From contig JANBQS010000063.1 in the NCBI GenBank assembly GCA_027577415.1, forward strand, positions 1 to 42,594: a stretch of DNA of 42,594 nt, written 5' to 3'. Below, piece after piece: positions 10,283-18,951 of the stretch. Numbering within the stretch: position 1 is the stretch's first letter; every line of letters begins with the position of its first letter. The DNA comes from Coemansia sp. RSA 922. Lineage: Eukaryota; Kickxellomycota; Kickxellomycetes; Kickxellales; Kickxellaceae. The notes beneath the pieces were generated by a model. The model made no database searches. It was not told where the DNA came from and saw nothing but the letters and a program-made list of their open reading frames with translations. The translations under genes and the position numbers were made by a program.

Positions 10283-11482
10283 ATGAACAGCGACGACCGC
10301 CACAACCACTACGACGAGGAGGAAGACGTCGAGGAGACCTTTGTTGACGACGATGATGTAGCCGACGTAGTACACTATGAGGGAGAAGAGGGAGACATGG
10401 CCATGGACGACGAAGACGACGAAGAAGAGGAAGGCGAGGGTGGAGAGCGCAGTGAGATCCTGCTAGAGGACGACTCGGTCCAAGGGTTCTTTGCCCATAA
10501 GGAGCCCGTATTCTCGATTGACCTGCACCCGACGCAGCAGAACCTCGTAGTCAGCGGCGGCAGCGACGACCGGGCGTACATCTGGCAGCTCGACACTGGC
10601 GAGCAGATCGCCGAGCTTAGCAAGCACGGCGACTCAGTCTCGGCTGTCGGGTTCAGCAGCGACGGCTCGCTAGTGGCGACCGGCGGCATGGATGGCAAAA
10701 TCCACGTGTACAGCGTCGACAAGCGCGAGCAGTGCGCTACGCTGGACGGGCCCGACGAGATCCAATTCATTGACTGGCACCCCAAGGGCAACGTGCTTCT
10801 GGCTGGCGCTCAGGACGCGTCCCTGTGGATGTGGTCTTTGCCGACCGGCGACTTTATGCATGTGTTTGCTGGCCACAGCGCGCCCGTGACGTGCGGAAGG
10901 TTCACTAACAGCGGGCGCAACATCGTGTCTGGCGCCGAGGACGGGTCGCTGATCGTCTGGGATCCAAAGACCGCAGCCATCGTCAGGCAGTTCACGTCGC
11001 AGGACGAGCGCTTCCACCAGGGCGCCATCACCAGCCTGGCCATTGCCCGCGACGACCAGGTCATCCTCACTGGGTCGGTCGACGCGACGGCGAAGCTAGT
11101 GCATGTCAACGGCACCATTCTCGGCTCGCTGGGCAATGCCACCGAGTCGGTCGAGGCTGTGGGCCTGTGTGACGTGCTGCCGCTGGCTGCGACTGGCTCG
11201 GTCGACGGCTCGCTGAGCGTGTGGGATATCAACACTATGCGGCTGCGTACGACGCTGCGCCACGACGACTCGGTCACACGCGTACTGTGGCACGAGTCGT
11301 CGCCGATGCTGACGTCGGTGTCAATGGACAGCTCGGTGCGTACTTGGGATGCTCGCACTGGCGAGTGCGTGCGCGTGTGGCGCGGCCACCAGGCGGGCAT
11401 CATGGACCTTGCGCTGACCCGCGACGGCCGCACTGTCGTCACAGCGTCGGACGATGGATGCTGCCTAGTTTTCTCAGAGTAG
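10283..11482 (+). CDS. WD40 repeat protein, AAMP/Sqt1-like
   Basis: A 399-aa protein with a very acidic N-terminus (about residues 8-65, runs of D/E) followed by about eight WD40 repeats (for example YIWQLDTGEQ, SLWMWSLPTGD, SLIVWDPKTA, SLSVWDINT, SVRTWDARTGE). This architecture and length match AAMP in animals and Sqt1 in yeast; Sqt1 is the dedicated chaperone of ribosomal protein uL16 (Rpl10) in the cytoplasm, and the acidic arm is used to hold the basic client. By family, a role in 60S assembly is likely. High GC third positions. The ATG is the first in frame and has a good context (GCCATGAAC). Confidence 0.85.
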   Translation: MNSDDRHNHYDEEEDVEETFVDDDDVADVVHYEGEEGDMAMDDEDDEEEEGEGGERSEILLEDDSVQGFFAHKEPVFSIDLHPTQQNLVVSGGSDDRAYIWQLDTGEQIAELSKHGDSVSAVGFSSDGSLVATGGMDGKIHVYSVDKREQCATLDGPDEIQFIDWHPKGNVLLAGAQDASLWMWSLPTGDFMHVFAGHSAPVTCGRFTNSGRNIVSGAEDGSLIVWDPKTAAIVRQFTSQDERFHQGAITSLAIARDDQVILTGSVDATAKLVHVNGTILGSLGNATESVEAVGLCDVLPLAATGSVDGSLSVWDINTMRLRTTLRHDDSVTRVLWHESSPMLTSVSMDSSVRTWDARTGECVRVWRGHQAGIMDLALTRDGRTVVTASDDGCCLVFSE

Positions 11483-11675
11483 GTGAAAAAGGGATGCATC
11501 TCATTGGCTGGAAGGGGAAGGCTGTCTGTGTTTGTCAGCTCTTCTCACTTTTCTGCTATTTCTATACACTTTTTTCAACTCAGAGATTGCCTGCCCTTCT
11601 TTCTTCTCTACTAAAAAAAAGAATCACGCTTTATTTTTATTTTTGTAATTTCTTATTGCCAACATTTTTAAAAAG

Positions 11676-13624
11676 ATGGCCGAGCAAATGTCTGTTGACA
11701 GTGTGCCTCCCACCGCCCCAGCTAGTACTGGCGTTCACTATGATTTCCAAGATGCACAGTCTGGAGATCTAGGTGCATTGGCTGCAATCGCAGACGCTAT
11801 GAAATCAGACAGCCTAGCTGACCGCCTCGAAAGCCTCAAGCGCCTTGGCGTGCTTGCCCTGGCCATGGGCGAGGAGCGTACACGTGAAGAGCTTGTTCCT
11901 TTCCTTGACGAGTCCATTGACGACGAAGACGAGCTGCTACTGTCGCTGGCCGAGGTCCTTGGCGACTTTGTACAGTATGTCGGAGGTCCCAAGTACGCCT
12001 ACGTGCTTCTGCGGCCACTGGAGAACCTGGCAGCAGCCGAGGAGACTGTAGTGCGCGAAAAGGCAAGTTATACCTCTATTTTCTGCGCCTGTGTGTGTGT
12101 ATGTGCTTGTAACTAATAATTCAAGAGTGTTTGTTGTCTTTTTTTTAGGCGGTGGAGTCGATAAACAAGCTTGTCGACGTCATGGACCAGCCCCAGGTGG
12201 AGGAGTACCTGATTCCCAGCATTGCGCGCCTGTCGTCGGGCGAGTGGTTCACCAGCCGGTCGAGCGCTGCTGGCTTGTACGCTGCTGCCTATGGCAAGGT
12301 CACTGATGCTATCCAGAGCAAGCTGCGCGCTGGCTACGACGCGCTGTGCAAGGACGAGACGCCAATGATCCGCCGCGCTGCTGCTGCCAACCTTGAGGGC
12401 CTGGTCGGTCGCATCGAGAAGGACCACGTCGTGTCCTTTGCCATTCCAAACTTCCGCCGCCTTGCGGGCGACGACCAGGACTCGGTGCGGCTGCTGACAG
12501 TCGAGCCCCTGGTTGCCATAACCAAGCGGCTAGACACCGACGAGTGCCGCAACCTGCTGGGCGACAGCGTGCAGCGCTTGTGCGGCGACAAGTCGTGGCG
12601 CGTGCGGTATATGGTGGCGGACCACTTTGTGGCGGTGGCGACGAATGTCAAGGACCGCGGGCTGCAGGAGGAGCTGGTCAATGTGGCCATTGCGCTGATG
12701 CACGACAACGAGGCCGAGGTGCGGGGCGCCATTTGCACCCAGCTCGACGGCCTGGCTGATCTGGCCGCGCCCGACGCCATTGTGACGAGGCTGCAGGGTC
12801 CTCTGCAGGAGCTGGTCGATGACCCGTCGCAGCATGTGCGCGCAACGCTGGCGAAGCATATTGGCTCGCTGTGCCGCGTCTTTGGCAAGGACGGCACCAT
12901 CGAGCATCTGTTGCCGCTGCTTTTGCGCCTGCTCAAGGACACCTTCCCCGATGTGCGTCTGAACATCATATCGAAGTTGGACGTCGTTGATCGCGTCGTC
13001 GGCATCGACAGCCTCTCGCAGTCTTTGTTGCCGGCTATCGTCGAGCTGGCGGAGGACAAGCAGTGGCGCGTGCGCCTGGCTATCATCGAGTATGTGCCGC
13101 TGATTGCGTCGCAGCTGGGCGTGCACTTCTTTGACGAGCAGCTGTCTAACCTATGCATGTCGTGGCTGGGAGATCCCGTCTACTCTATCCGCGAGGCGGC
13201 GACGACTAATTTGAAGAAACTTACCGAGGTGTTTGGCGTCGACTGGGCTCGGTCTACTATCATCCCCAAGATCTTGGCTATGGCTACGCACCCCAATTAC
13301 TTGTACCGTATGACGACCATCTTTGCTATCACGACTATTGCGCCCTCGGTCACGCCAGAGATTGTGCGCGATCTGATCCTGCCCTCGCTGGAGGGGTTGG
13401 TCAATGATCCAATTCCCAATATCCGGTTCAATGTTGCAAAGAGTATGGAGCCGTTGACTGCTGCCTTGCGTCGTAGCCCTGATACCGCGCCGCTTGAGGG
13501 CTCAGTCATCCGTCCTACTCTGGCTCGCCTCGAGGAGGACTCTGACCCGGATGTGCGCTTTTTCGCTCATCGCTCGTTGCTGGCTATTGACTCTGCTGCC
13601 TCGCAAGCTTCTGTCACCGCATAG
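11676..13624 (+). CDS. PP2A scaffold subunit A (PR65/Tpd3), two exons
   Basis: Structural A subunit that joins the catalytic and regulatory subunits of protein phosphatase 2A. Exon 1 is 11676-12062 and exon 2 12149-13624, giving 620 aa against 589 in human PR65 and 635 in Tpd3. The product is an array of HEAT repeats; typical pieces are SWRVRYMVADHF, DNEAEVRGAICTQLDGL, QWRVRLAIIEYVPLIASQLG and DPVYSIREAATTNLKKL. Joining the exons restores the conserved stretch EETVVREKAVESINKL. Without the splice, exon 1 would run into a stop at 12114-12116. Third positions are GC-rich in the middle and more T-rich toward the 3' end. Confidence 0.95.
12063..12148 (+). other. GC-AG intron in the PP2A scaffold gene
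   Basis: 86 bases, phase 0. The donor is AAG|GCAAGT, the optimal donor for the rare GC-AG class, and the acceptor TTTTTTAG|GCG follows a T-rich tract. The nearby GT at 12067-12068 would shift the frame and destroy the conserved VREKAVES block, so the GC donor is the better reading. Confidence 0.9.
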
Positions 13625-13814
13625 GCTATAATTTTTTTTTCCAGTTTATCTCTTTTTCTCATTTCTACGAATTATCCAAACAAAGCCATTATTGATTCCA
13701 TAAGATGTTGAGATTTGGATATAAAAATTGTAGCCGTTCCTATGAGGACTGAGTATTTTTTTTACTATTAATTTTTATTTTATTTTTTGGTTTCAGATAT
13801 ATATAAAAAAAACT

Positions 13815-14921
13815 ATGAACGGCGCTAAACAGACTCGACCAGAAGACCACGATTTGAATAACGGCGATGACTCTAGAAAGCGACGCAAACAAGAAGACCC
13901 GTCGTGGGAGCACTGTATAGCGCCAACACACTTGACAAAAGATTTTGGATTACTAGCACCATGTCGTCAAGTCGATCAATGTTACGAGCGACTGAACCGT
14001 ATCGACGAAGGTACCTACGGCATTGTATATCGAGCACGAGACCGCTTAACGGGCGATATAGTAGCTTTAAAGCACTTGAAACTCGACCAGGAGCGTAACG
14101 GATTTCCTATAACAGCACTGCGAGAGATACATACGTTATTATTGGCAAAACATACAAACATTATAAACGTACGCGAAATAATCGTCGGTCGATCTTTAAA
14201 CAGTATCTATATGGTAATGGATTATATGGAGCACGATCTACGCACTCTAATGGAATCTATGCCTTTACGGTTTCAGCCCTCCGAAGTCAAATCACTTTTA
14301 TTGCAGTTGTGTCGGGCGGTCGCTCATCTACATGCTAATTGGATTGTGCATAGGGATCTGAAGACCTCTAATTTGTTAATGGCTAATGGCGGTGCCCTGC
14401 GTGTGGCAGATTTCGGTTTGGCTCGTAAATACGGTAGTCCCTTGGGCCATATGACTGGGTTGGTAGTTACTCTGTGGTATCGCGCACCAGAATTACTGTT
14501 TGGAGCTAAAGAATACTCGGCTGCCGTGGATATGTGGTCGGTTGGGTGTATTTTTGCCGAGCTTCTTATTCATAAACCTTTCTTACAGGGAAGGGGTGAG
14601 ATTGACCAGATTTCTAAAATATTCGCTGCTGTTGGCACTCCCACGCAGGAATCTTGGCCTGGATTTGATCGTTTACCTAGTGCGCGTATGTTCAAGTTCT
14701 CGCCTCGTCTTGGATCCGGTCGACAGCCCCTCCGTGATAGGTTGCGTGGTTGTGATGTCGAACCTACTGATGAGGCCTTGGATTTGTTGGCAAGAATGTT
14801 GGCGCTTGACCCTAAACAACGTATTACCGCTGAAAACGCTCTGGAACATCCGTATTTTAAAGAAGGGCCGCCGCCGAAAGATCCGAGCATGTTTCCCACG
14901 TGGCCTACAAAAGCACTTTAA
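13815..14921 (+). CDS. CDK11-type (PITSLRE family) cyclin-dependent kinase
   Basis: A 368-aa Ser/Thr kinase. Identity with CDK11 is seen in the EIIVGRSLNSIYMVMDYMEHDL block, NWIVHRDLKTSNLLM (HRD at 179-181), DFGLARKYGSP (DFG 199-201), VVTLWYRAPELLFGAKEYS and the end DPSMFPTWPTK, which is a CDK11 hallmark. The cyclin-binding helix reads PITALRE (98-104), where animal CDK11 has PITSLRE. The Gly-rich loop is EGTYGIVY. The T-loop Thr is probably T214. CDK11 with L-type cyclins acts in splicing and transcription. Only about 55 residues precede the kinase domain, as in short fungal forms such as S. pombe Ppk23, against several hundred in animals. Codons are more AT-rich than in its left neighbours. 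Confidence 0.92.
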   Translation: MNGAKQTRPEDHDLNNGDDSRKRRKQEDPSWEHCIAPTHLTKDFGLLAPCRQVDQCYERLNRIDEGTYGIVYRARDRLTGDIVALKHLKLDQERNGFPITALREIHTLLLAKHTNIINVREIIVGRSLNSIYMVMDYMEHDLRTLMESMPLRFQPSEVKSLLLQLCRAVAHLHANWIVHRDLKTSNLLMANGGALRVADFGLARKYGSPLGHMTGLVVTLWYRAPELLFGAKEYSAAVDMWSVGCIFAELLIHKPFLQGRGEIDQISKIFAAVGTPTQESWPGFDRLPSARMFKFSPRLGSGRQPLRDRLRGCDVEPTDEALDLLARMLALDPKQRITAENALEHPYFKEGPPPKDPSMFPTWPTKAL

Positions 14922-14986
14922 ATCTTAGCCTCTTTTTTTATAACAAGTATTTTGATTCATCACACTATGATATGACAGAAAATGGC

Positions 14987-14994
14987 TATATAAA
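14987..14994 (+). promoter_or_regulatory. TATA box candidate
   Basis: TATATAAA in the context GCTATATAAAG, about 100 bases upstream of the ATG at 15091. It is a strong TATA match in a stretch with no recognised plus-strand gene. Confidence 0.45.
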
Positions 14995-15090
14995 GAAGAA
15001 GTTTCCGTCTGTCCTCATATAAGAGTTTCTGCACTTTCTTTATTTTAATTTTTTTTTCTCTCTTACAAACTAGTGTAAGTATATGAAAAA

Positions 15091-15153
15091 ATGTTTGTAT
15101 CCTTGATTGGACTGGTAATGTCTCTGGCTGTGAGTGCAGAACCACATATTTAA
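15091..15153 (+). other. Short ORF with a signal-peptide-like sequence (20 aa), possible first exon
   Basis: Begins AAAAAATG and encodes MFVSLIGLVMSLAVSAEPHI then TAA: a hydrophobic core ending in AVSA|EP, like a signal peptidase site. A perfect GTGAGT donor lies inside at 15130, and TTGCAG ends at 15198, so a 69-base intron could join MFVSLIGLVMSLA to a short second exon ending at 15237. An alternative acceptor at 15237 gives a tail containing ARGICLDEKPPQP. Either product is only about 25 aa, so this may be a relic or the start of a multi-exon secreted-protein gene. Confidence 0.25.
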
Positions 15154-15833
15154 ACACGTACAACTCGTACTCACTTGGATAAGCTTGACCTGTTGCAGAT
15201 TGCAACAACAACCTCTTCACTTAAAAAAGCCACTTAGGCTCGAGGCATTTGCTTGGATGAGAAGCCTCCGCAACCATAGCAAGCAATAGGCTTGTCGTGG
15301 CGGCCTGCGATTATGAAACTAAATACAAGTGAAAAAAAAGTATATTGTTCTTTATTTGTTAAAAAAAATGAGTGAAGCTCTCAAACTAGTCCTCTGCGTC
15401 GCAGAAGCACACGTGGTGGTCAAAGCACGATGCTTGTGACAAGAGGGTCGTAGTGCATCAACTCCAATTTTTTTGTGGCTGCGTCATGAAAGGGTGAGTT
15501 GGTCAATAAGTACAACACTCTTGCTTGTGGATATCTTTGCTTTTCTCCATGCGAATACATACTATTAGTATCACTTTCTGGTGGGGTTTTTTGACTAACT
15601 TGGGAGCGGTACGGTTCTCAGTATATTCGGTGCACCAGCAGCAGCATCGACATTTCTATGGTCGGTCTCGTTGATATAGTTAATGGTAAGCTGGAGGCAG
15701 GCCATAGGGTTGACAACTTACAATATGTCCATTAATTTTTTTCCTGAAACAAGTTGAACATGTGTAAATTTAAGGGGTTATCTCGGCACTATGTCTATTT
15801 TACCAATATCATTCCGAATATATATACTATGAG

Positions 15834-17531
15834 CTATGTAAACGAGGAGTCAAATTGACCGTTGTGCCAGTTGACACATTTGAGAATATGGTCATAGGGC
15901 TTAAAGTCAAGACTAGCAACTAACTCGGAGCAAGCATTATTAAATTGAACAAACGGAATCGAGTAACATACATCCAATAGCTTTGGACATGCCAACACCA
16001 TTAACAAGGCATAATAAGGTGTACTACTGGTATTTGATATATGGATATAGTTTAAAAATGCAAACTTTAGATTAGTTGCAACCTTGACATTTGATTTTCT
16101 AAACTCTTTGACAAACTCTGGACTGATAACCTCATTCAAGTGCAATCCCGCAGAATTGTCTACAAGTGTGCAGGGTGAAAATGATATTCTGGTTAGACGC
16201 GGCATTTTTCTGAGAATTACCATCAGTTGTGTTATTGAAACGGGCACGCCGCTAATAGTTAATACAATTAGATTTGGCATTGACATACTCATTAGTGCCG
16301 ACTGAAGTACTGGGAAATCTAATTGCGTCCTCGTCACTATTGATAGATTTTCAACTAGTGGCGCCATGCAAAGTATATTGTTACATACACTTTTACATTG
16401 CTCGATATTATCTTTAATATCGTTCAAGTCAATATCGAGGAGTATATCTCTTGCCTGCGGTAGTCCATTCATGATAAATATTTCTCTCTCTACTAGTGCC
16501 AATAGCAATCTGCCAGTCGTTTGTAGTCGCAGTATTTGTAATCGTTTGTGATTTGCTGCCAATATAAAGCTAATATCTGACAAGAATTGTTTTGAAAACA
16601 CCAAATGAACAAGTGATGGAAATAAATCTCTCCTTATTTGGGATAACCGCAATAATTGTGGATTCTTAATATTGGAAACATTTAAATGTGTTAAACACGG
16701 GTATTGAAGTTCTTTATCTCTAGTCAGTCCAACAGCAAGTCCAAAGTAGAGTCTGTCAACAGCTTCAAAGGACATTACCTTTAATGTTAAACAACTTTTG
16801 CGTGCCAACTCTACAAGCAATAAGATGCTAGAATTATTTTTAATTTTTAACTGCGTCAGGGTTGGAACAACAGGTACGGTGGTAAAGGAGAACACGTCAT
16901 TGCTTATAGCACTAGATATCTTTGACTTTTGTTTGAATAATCCGGATATAATTGTATTATAGTAGCTTGATGTTACACGATCAAACATTTCAATGGTGTT
17001 GGTATTCATTAAAGTGCACTTTGTTGTATTTGGAAACAAGAGGTTCAGCATACTGATAAATGAATTCACATTCTCAGTACAAATGGCATTATCAAGCACG
17101 CTTGATATGTCTCCTACAGACAAATCTACAATAATCGAGACCACGTTTGTAAACACACAGTCCTTGCACTGGATACTGGATAATATATCGGTTGCTGTGC
17201 CATTAAGAATGTACTCGTAAGATAAGTCTAAATACACATCCTTGGTGTACTTTGTATTGCCAGCTATAGCTATATCATGTGCGGACATTCCATTACACAA
17301 GGTGAATTCCGGGCGGCCAAAATTGCTGCTGCTCACAATGTAGGAATTTGAGCAAATACTGGCTAGAACTAAAAGTCGTAGCCTGTTACATAGCGAGTAG
17401 GGTTTAAACACGTTGCTCATGCGGTCATACTTATGACTTTCAGAATGTAAATTTCGCAAATATACGCTTAACTTATTCTTACGAATAATACGGGATAAAA
17501 CGTGGTCCGGAAGATCCAATAAGTGCACCAT
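15834..17531 (-). CDS. LRR/F-box-like protein, member A (function unknown)
   Basis: A 565-aa protein of unknown function. Translation is taken from 17531 (MVHLLDLPDHVLSRIIR), because the N-terminus then begins with an F-box-like helix and the 17 upstream codons are poly-Pro and low complexity next to a G10 tract. The rest looks like irregular leucine-rich repeats (for example PCLTHLNVSNIKNPQLLRLSQ, RLQILRLQTTGRLLLAL, MPRLTRISFSPC). The C-terminus has CPKLLDVCY followed by FKPYDHILKCVNW, which aligns with the C-terminus of the gene at 22721-24427; the N-terminal LASICSNSYIVSSSNFGR likewise aligns with [17 protein letters not shown] there. So the two are distant paralogues. Codons are strongly AT-rich, unlike most neighbours. 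A substrate-adaptor role is only a guess from the fold. Confidence 0.75.
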   Translation of the reverse strand: MVHLLDLPDHVLSRIIRKNKLSVYLRNLHSESHKYDRMSNVFKPYSLCNRLRLLVLASICSNSYIVSSSNFGRPEFTLCNGMSAHDIAIAGNTKYTKDVYLDLSYEYILNGTATDILSSIQCKDCVFTNVVSIIVDLSVGDISSVLDNAICTENVNSFISMLNLLFPNTTKCTLMNTNTIEMFDRVTSSYYNTIISGLFKQKSKISSAISNDVFSFTTVPVVPTLTQLKIKNNSSILLLVELARKSCLTLKVMSFEAVDRLYFGLAVGLTRDKELQYPCLTHLNVSNIKNPQLLRLSQIRRDLFPSLVHLVFSKQFLSDISFILAANHKRLQILRLQTTGRLLLALVEREIFIMNGLPQARDILLDIDLNDIKDNIEQCKSVCNNILCMAPLVENLSIVTRTQLDFPVLQSALMSMSMPNLIVLTISGVPVSITQLMVILRKMPRLTRISFSPCTLVDNSAGLHLNEVISPEFVKEFRKSNVKVATNLKFAFLNYIHISNTSSTPYYALLMVLACPKLLDVCYSIPFVQFNNACSELVASLDFKPYDHILKCVNWHNGQFDSSFT

Positions 17532-17839
17532 TGAATAATAATTAATTAGAGAAAATGGGGGGGGGGGAGCAAAGAGAGACAAGAAAGCTATTTCGATTTA
17601 TTTATTTTTTCTTCCACTTTTTGGTTGTCCTTTGTGGTTTGCAAAAAAAGGCCAACACTGCTTTGGCCTTTATACACAAAAGAATAAAAAGAAGAAAGAA
17701 AAAGAGAAAAGGATGGAGAAAAAAGGGGGGATTACATAAAGCAGTAATAGTATCACCATAATTCTGGCTCCATCTTGGCTCCACACAGATCCTGATAAAT
17801 AACCCAACACATGAGAAATTTCAGAAGGAGGAAATTCTC
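17532..17839. other. Spacer between protein A and the RNase P RNA candidate
   Basis: Contains a G10 tract near 17559-17569, purine-rich runs and an 8-base direct repeat TGGCTCCA at 17765-17772 and 17776-17783 (11-base period). This would be the promoter region of both flanking genes. No convincing TATA box, A-box/B-box pair or other Pol III element was found upstream of 17840. Confidence 0.5.
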
Positions 17840-18258
17840 GTAGACGTCGGGACCTGCGCTAGGCGATACTTACATTTCAATGTACGCTTGGGTAAAGTCC
17901 GGGAAAAGTCGTGCAAGCCTCTAGCTGAGGGTCCTGCTAATAGCGGGGCGGGATGTGACCAGAAAATACCCGCTTGCGTGCTTGGACAAGAGAAGGTAAT
18001 TTCCTTTCTCTTGTGGGGCTGTTGAAGCTTTGCTTTCGAGAGAGAGCATAAAGCTGAAGCCCTTTTTTCTCTCTTTCCTTCGCCTGTCTAGGCAGGAGGA
18101 GGAGAGGAAGAAGACCAGGCGCGCTTGCGGGTTGAGACACCACTCCCTGGCGGTAAGACTTGGATGCAGTGCATTGCGCAGGGCACTGGCGTGCTTGTTC
18201 ATTTTTTTTGAGCAAGTGTCGCCGGTGACACTCAGTCCGGATTATCCCGTGCGTCTAC
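17840..18258 (+). ncRNA. RPR1: RNase P RNA (candidate RPR1)
   Basis: Proposed RNA subunit of RNase P, which removes the 5' leader of pre-tRNA. Helices: P1, GTAGACG 17840-17846 with CGTCTAC 18252-18258 and CGGGA 17848-17852 with TCCCG 18245-18249; P2, 17862-17869 with 18216-18223 (8 bp, one G-U); P3, TACATT/AATGTA hairpin 17871-17884; P4, AGTCCGGG 17896-17903 with TCCGGATT 18236-18243. CR-I is GTAAAGTCCGGG (17892-17903), containing the AAAGTCCGGG of bacterial P RNA. CR-II is CCAGAAAATACCCGC (17959-17973), CR-III GGTAAGACTTGG (18152-18163), CR-V ACACTCAGTCCGGATTATC (18228-18246). P8-like (17918-17930), P9-like (17933-17947) and P10-like (17948-17973) stems lie between CR-I and CR-II. A large P12-like arm (about 17974-18150) carries hairpins at 17987-18013 and 18016-18062. 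The order P1-P2-P3-CR-I-CR-II-CR-III-P2'-CR-V-P1' is that of RNase P and not of MRP, which lacks CR-II/III. Exact ends are set by P1 only. CR-IV was not located. Confidence 0.8.
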
Positions 18259-18682
18259 CTCCCCCACCACCAAATACAAAGAGAAAGATCAGTCGATCAG
18301 ATCACTATTAATAGCTCTGATGGCGATGGCGAGCAGATAACAGCTGGACGAGAGGATTGGCCGGAAAAAGGCCTCCGATGGCAGTTGCGATAATGCATTA
18401 GGATATGTGGGTCACCAAGATAGTTGCAAGTCGTGTGAGGACGCGTATCTGAGTACGTGCAACCTCATCAGTCGAGCGTGGGAGAGATAGATGAGGCGCT
18501 CACCCAGCCACAGCCGTAGCATCAATGTGTCCCTGGCTAAAAATGGCAAGGGGAGGGGCGGCTTAGGGGGCGAGATATTGCTCTTGCTGCATGGGCCATG
18601 CTTTGTTGTGCCTGAGCGCAAAGCGACAGGCCAGGACTGGGGGGAGAGGGGAAAGACAAGAGAGAATGCGTGGACGGCCGAG

Positions 18683-18688
18683 TATAAA
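18683..18688 (+). promoter_or_regulatory. TATA box of the glutamine synthetase gene
   Basis: TATAAA in the context GAGTATAAAGGCGCC. Transcription would begin about 30 bases on, in the pyrimidine-rich stretch near 18710-18735. Confidence 0.65.
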
Positions 18689-18820
18689 GGCGCCCGTAGC
18701 CCGGCCCGCTGCTTCTTTTCTCTTTCTCTCCTTGCTGGTATTGCTGATCCATTCTTTTTATTTTCACTATTATTATTGTCTCCATTCGCTCCTCGAGTGC
18801 ACTACCACTACTACCACCGG

Positions 18821-18951
18821 GTAAGTAAGGTCTGATAACGAGCGCTTGCTTATCTCATTCTCCCCCAAAAAAATAAAAAGGTTAACCAGTCCTGACTCTT
18901 TTTACTCAACGCTATCTCCAATTATTTTTATTTTAATTTCCCTACTTGTAG
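18821..18951 (+). other. Probable 5'UTR intron of the glutamine synthetase gene
   Basis: GTAAGT donor at 18821 after ACCGG; acceptor TTGTAG ending at 18951 behind a T-rich tract, 28 bases before the ATG. CTGAC and CTCAAC near 18892-18910 could be branch sites. A second AG at 18956-18957 is an alternative acceptor. Confidence 0.55.

Larger units (their letters stand above)
14922..15833. other. About 0.9 kb without a firm gene; coding-like fragments and hairpins
   Basis: Contains the 3' flanks of the CDK11 gene and of protein A. A TATA box (TATATAAA, 14987-14994) precedes a short open frame from 15091 with a signal-peptide-like start. On the minus strand, 15234-15305, 15386-15457, 15420-15617 and 15595-15705 read as short open coding-like segments. 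Inverted repeats are at 15192-15206, 15393-15405 and 15419-15440. Either a small spliced gene, a decayed gene or an RNA gene would fit; none can be proved. Confidence 0.4.

Noticed and set aside
17866..17873. ATACTTAC, the 5' end of U1 snRNA.
   Set aside because: It is not followed by CTG or by a U1-70K loop, and these bases are explained by P2/P3 of the RNase P RNA model.
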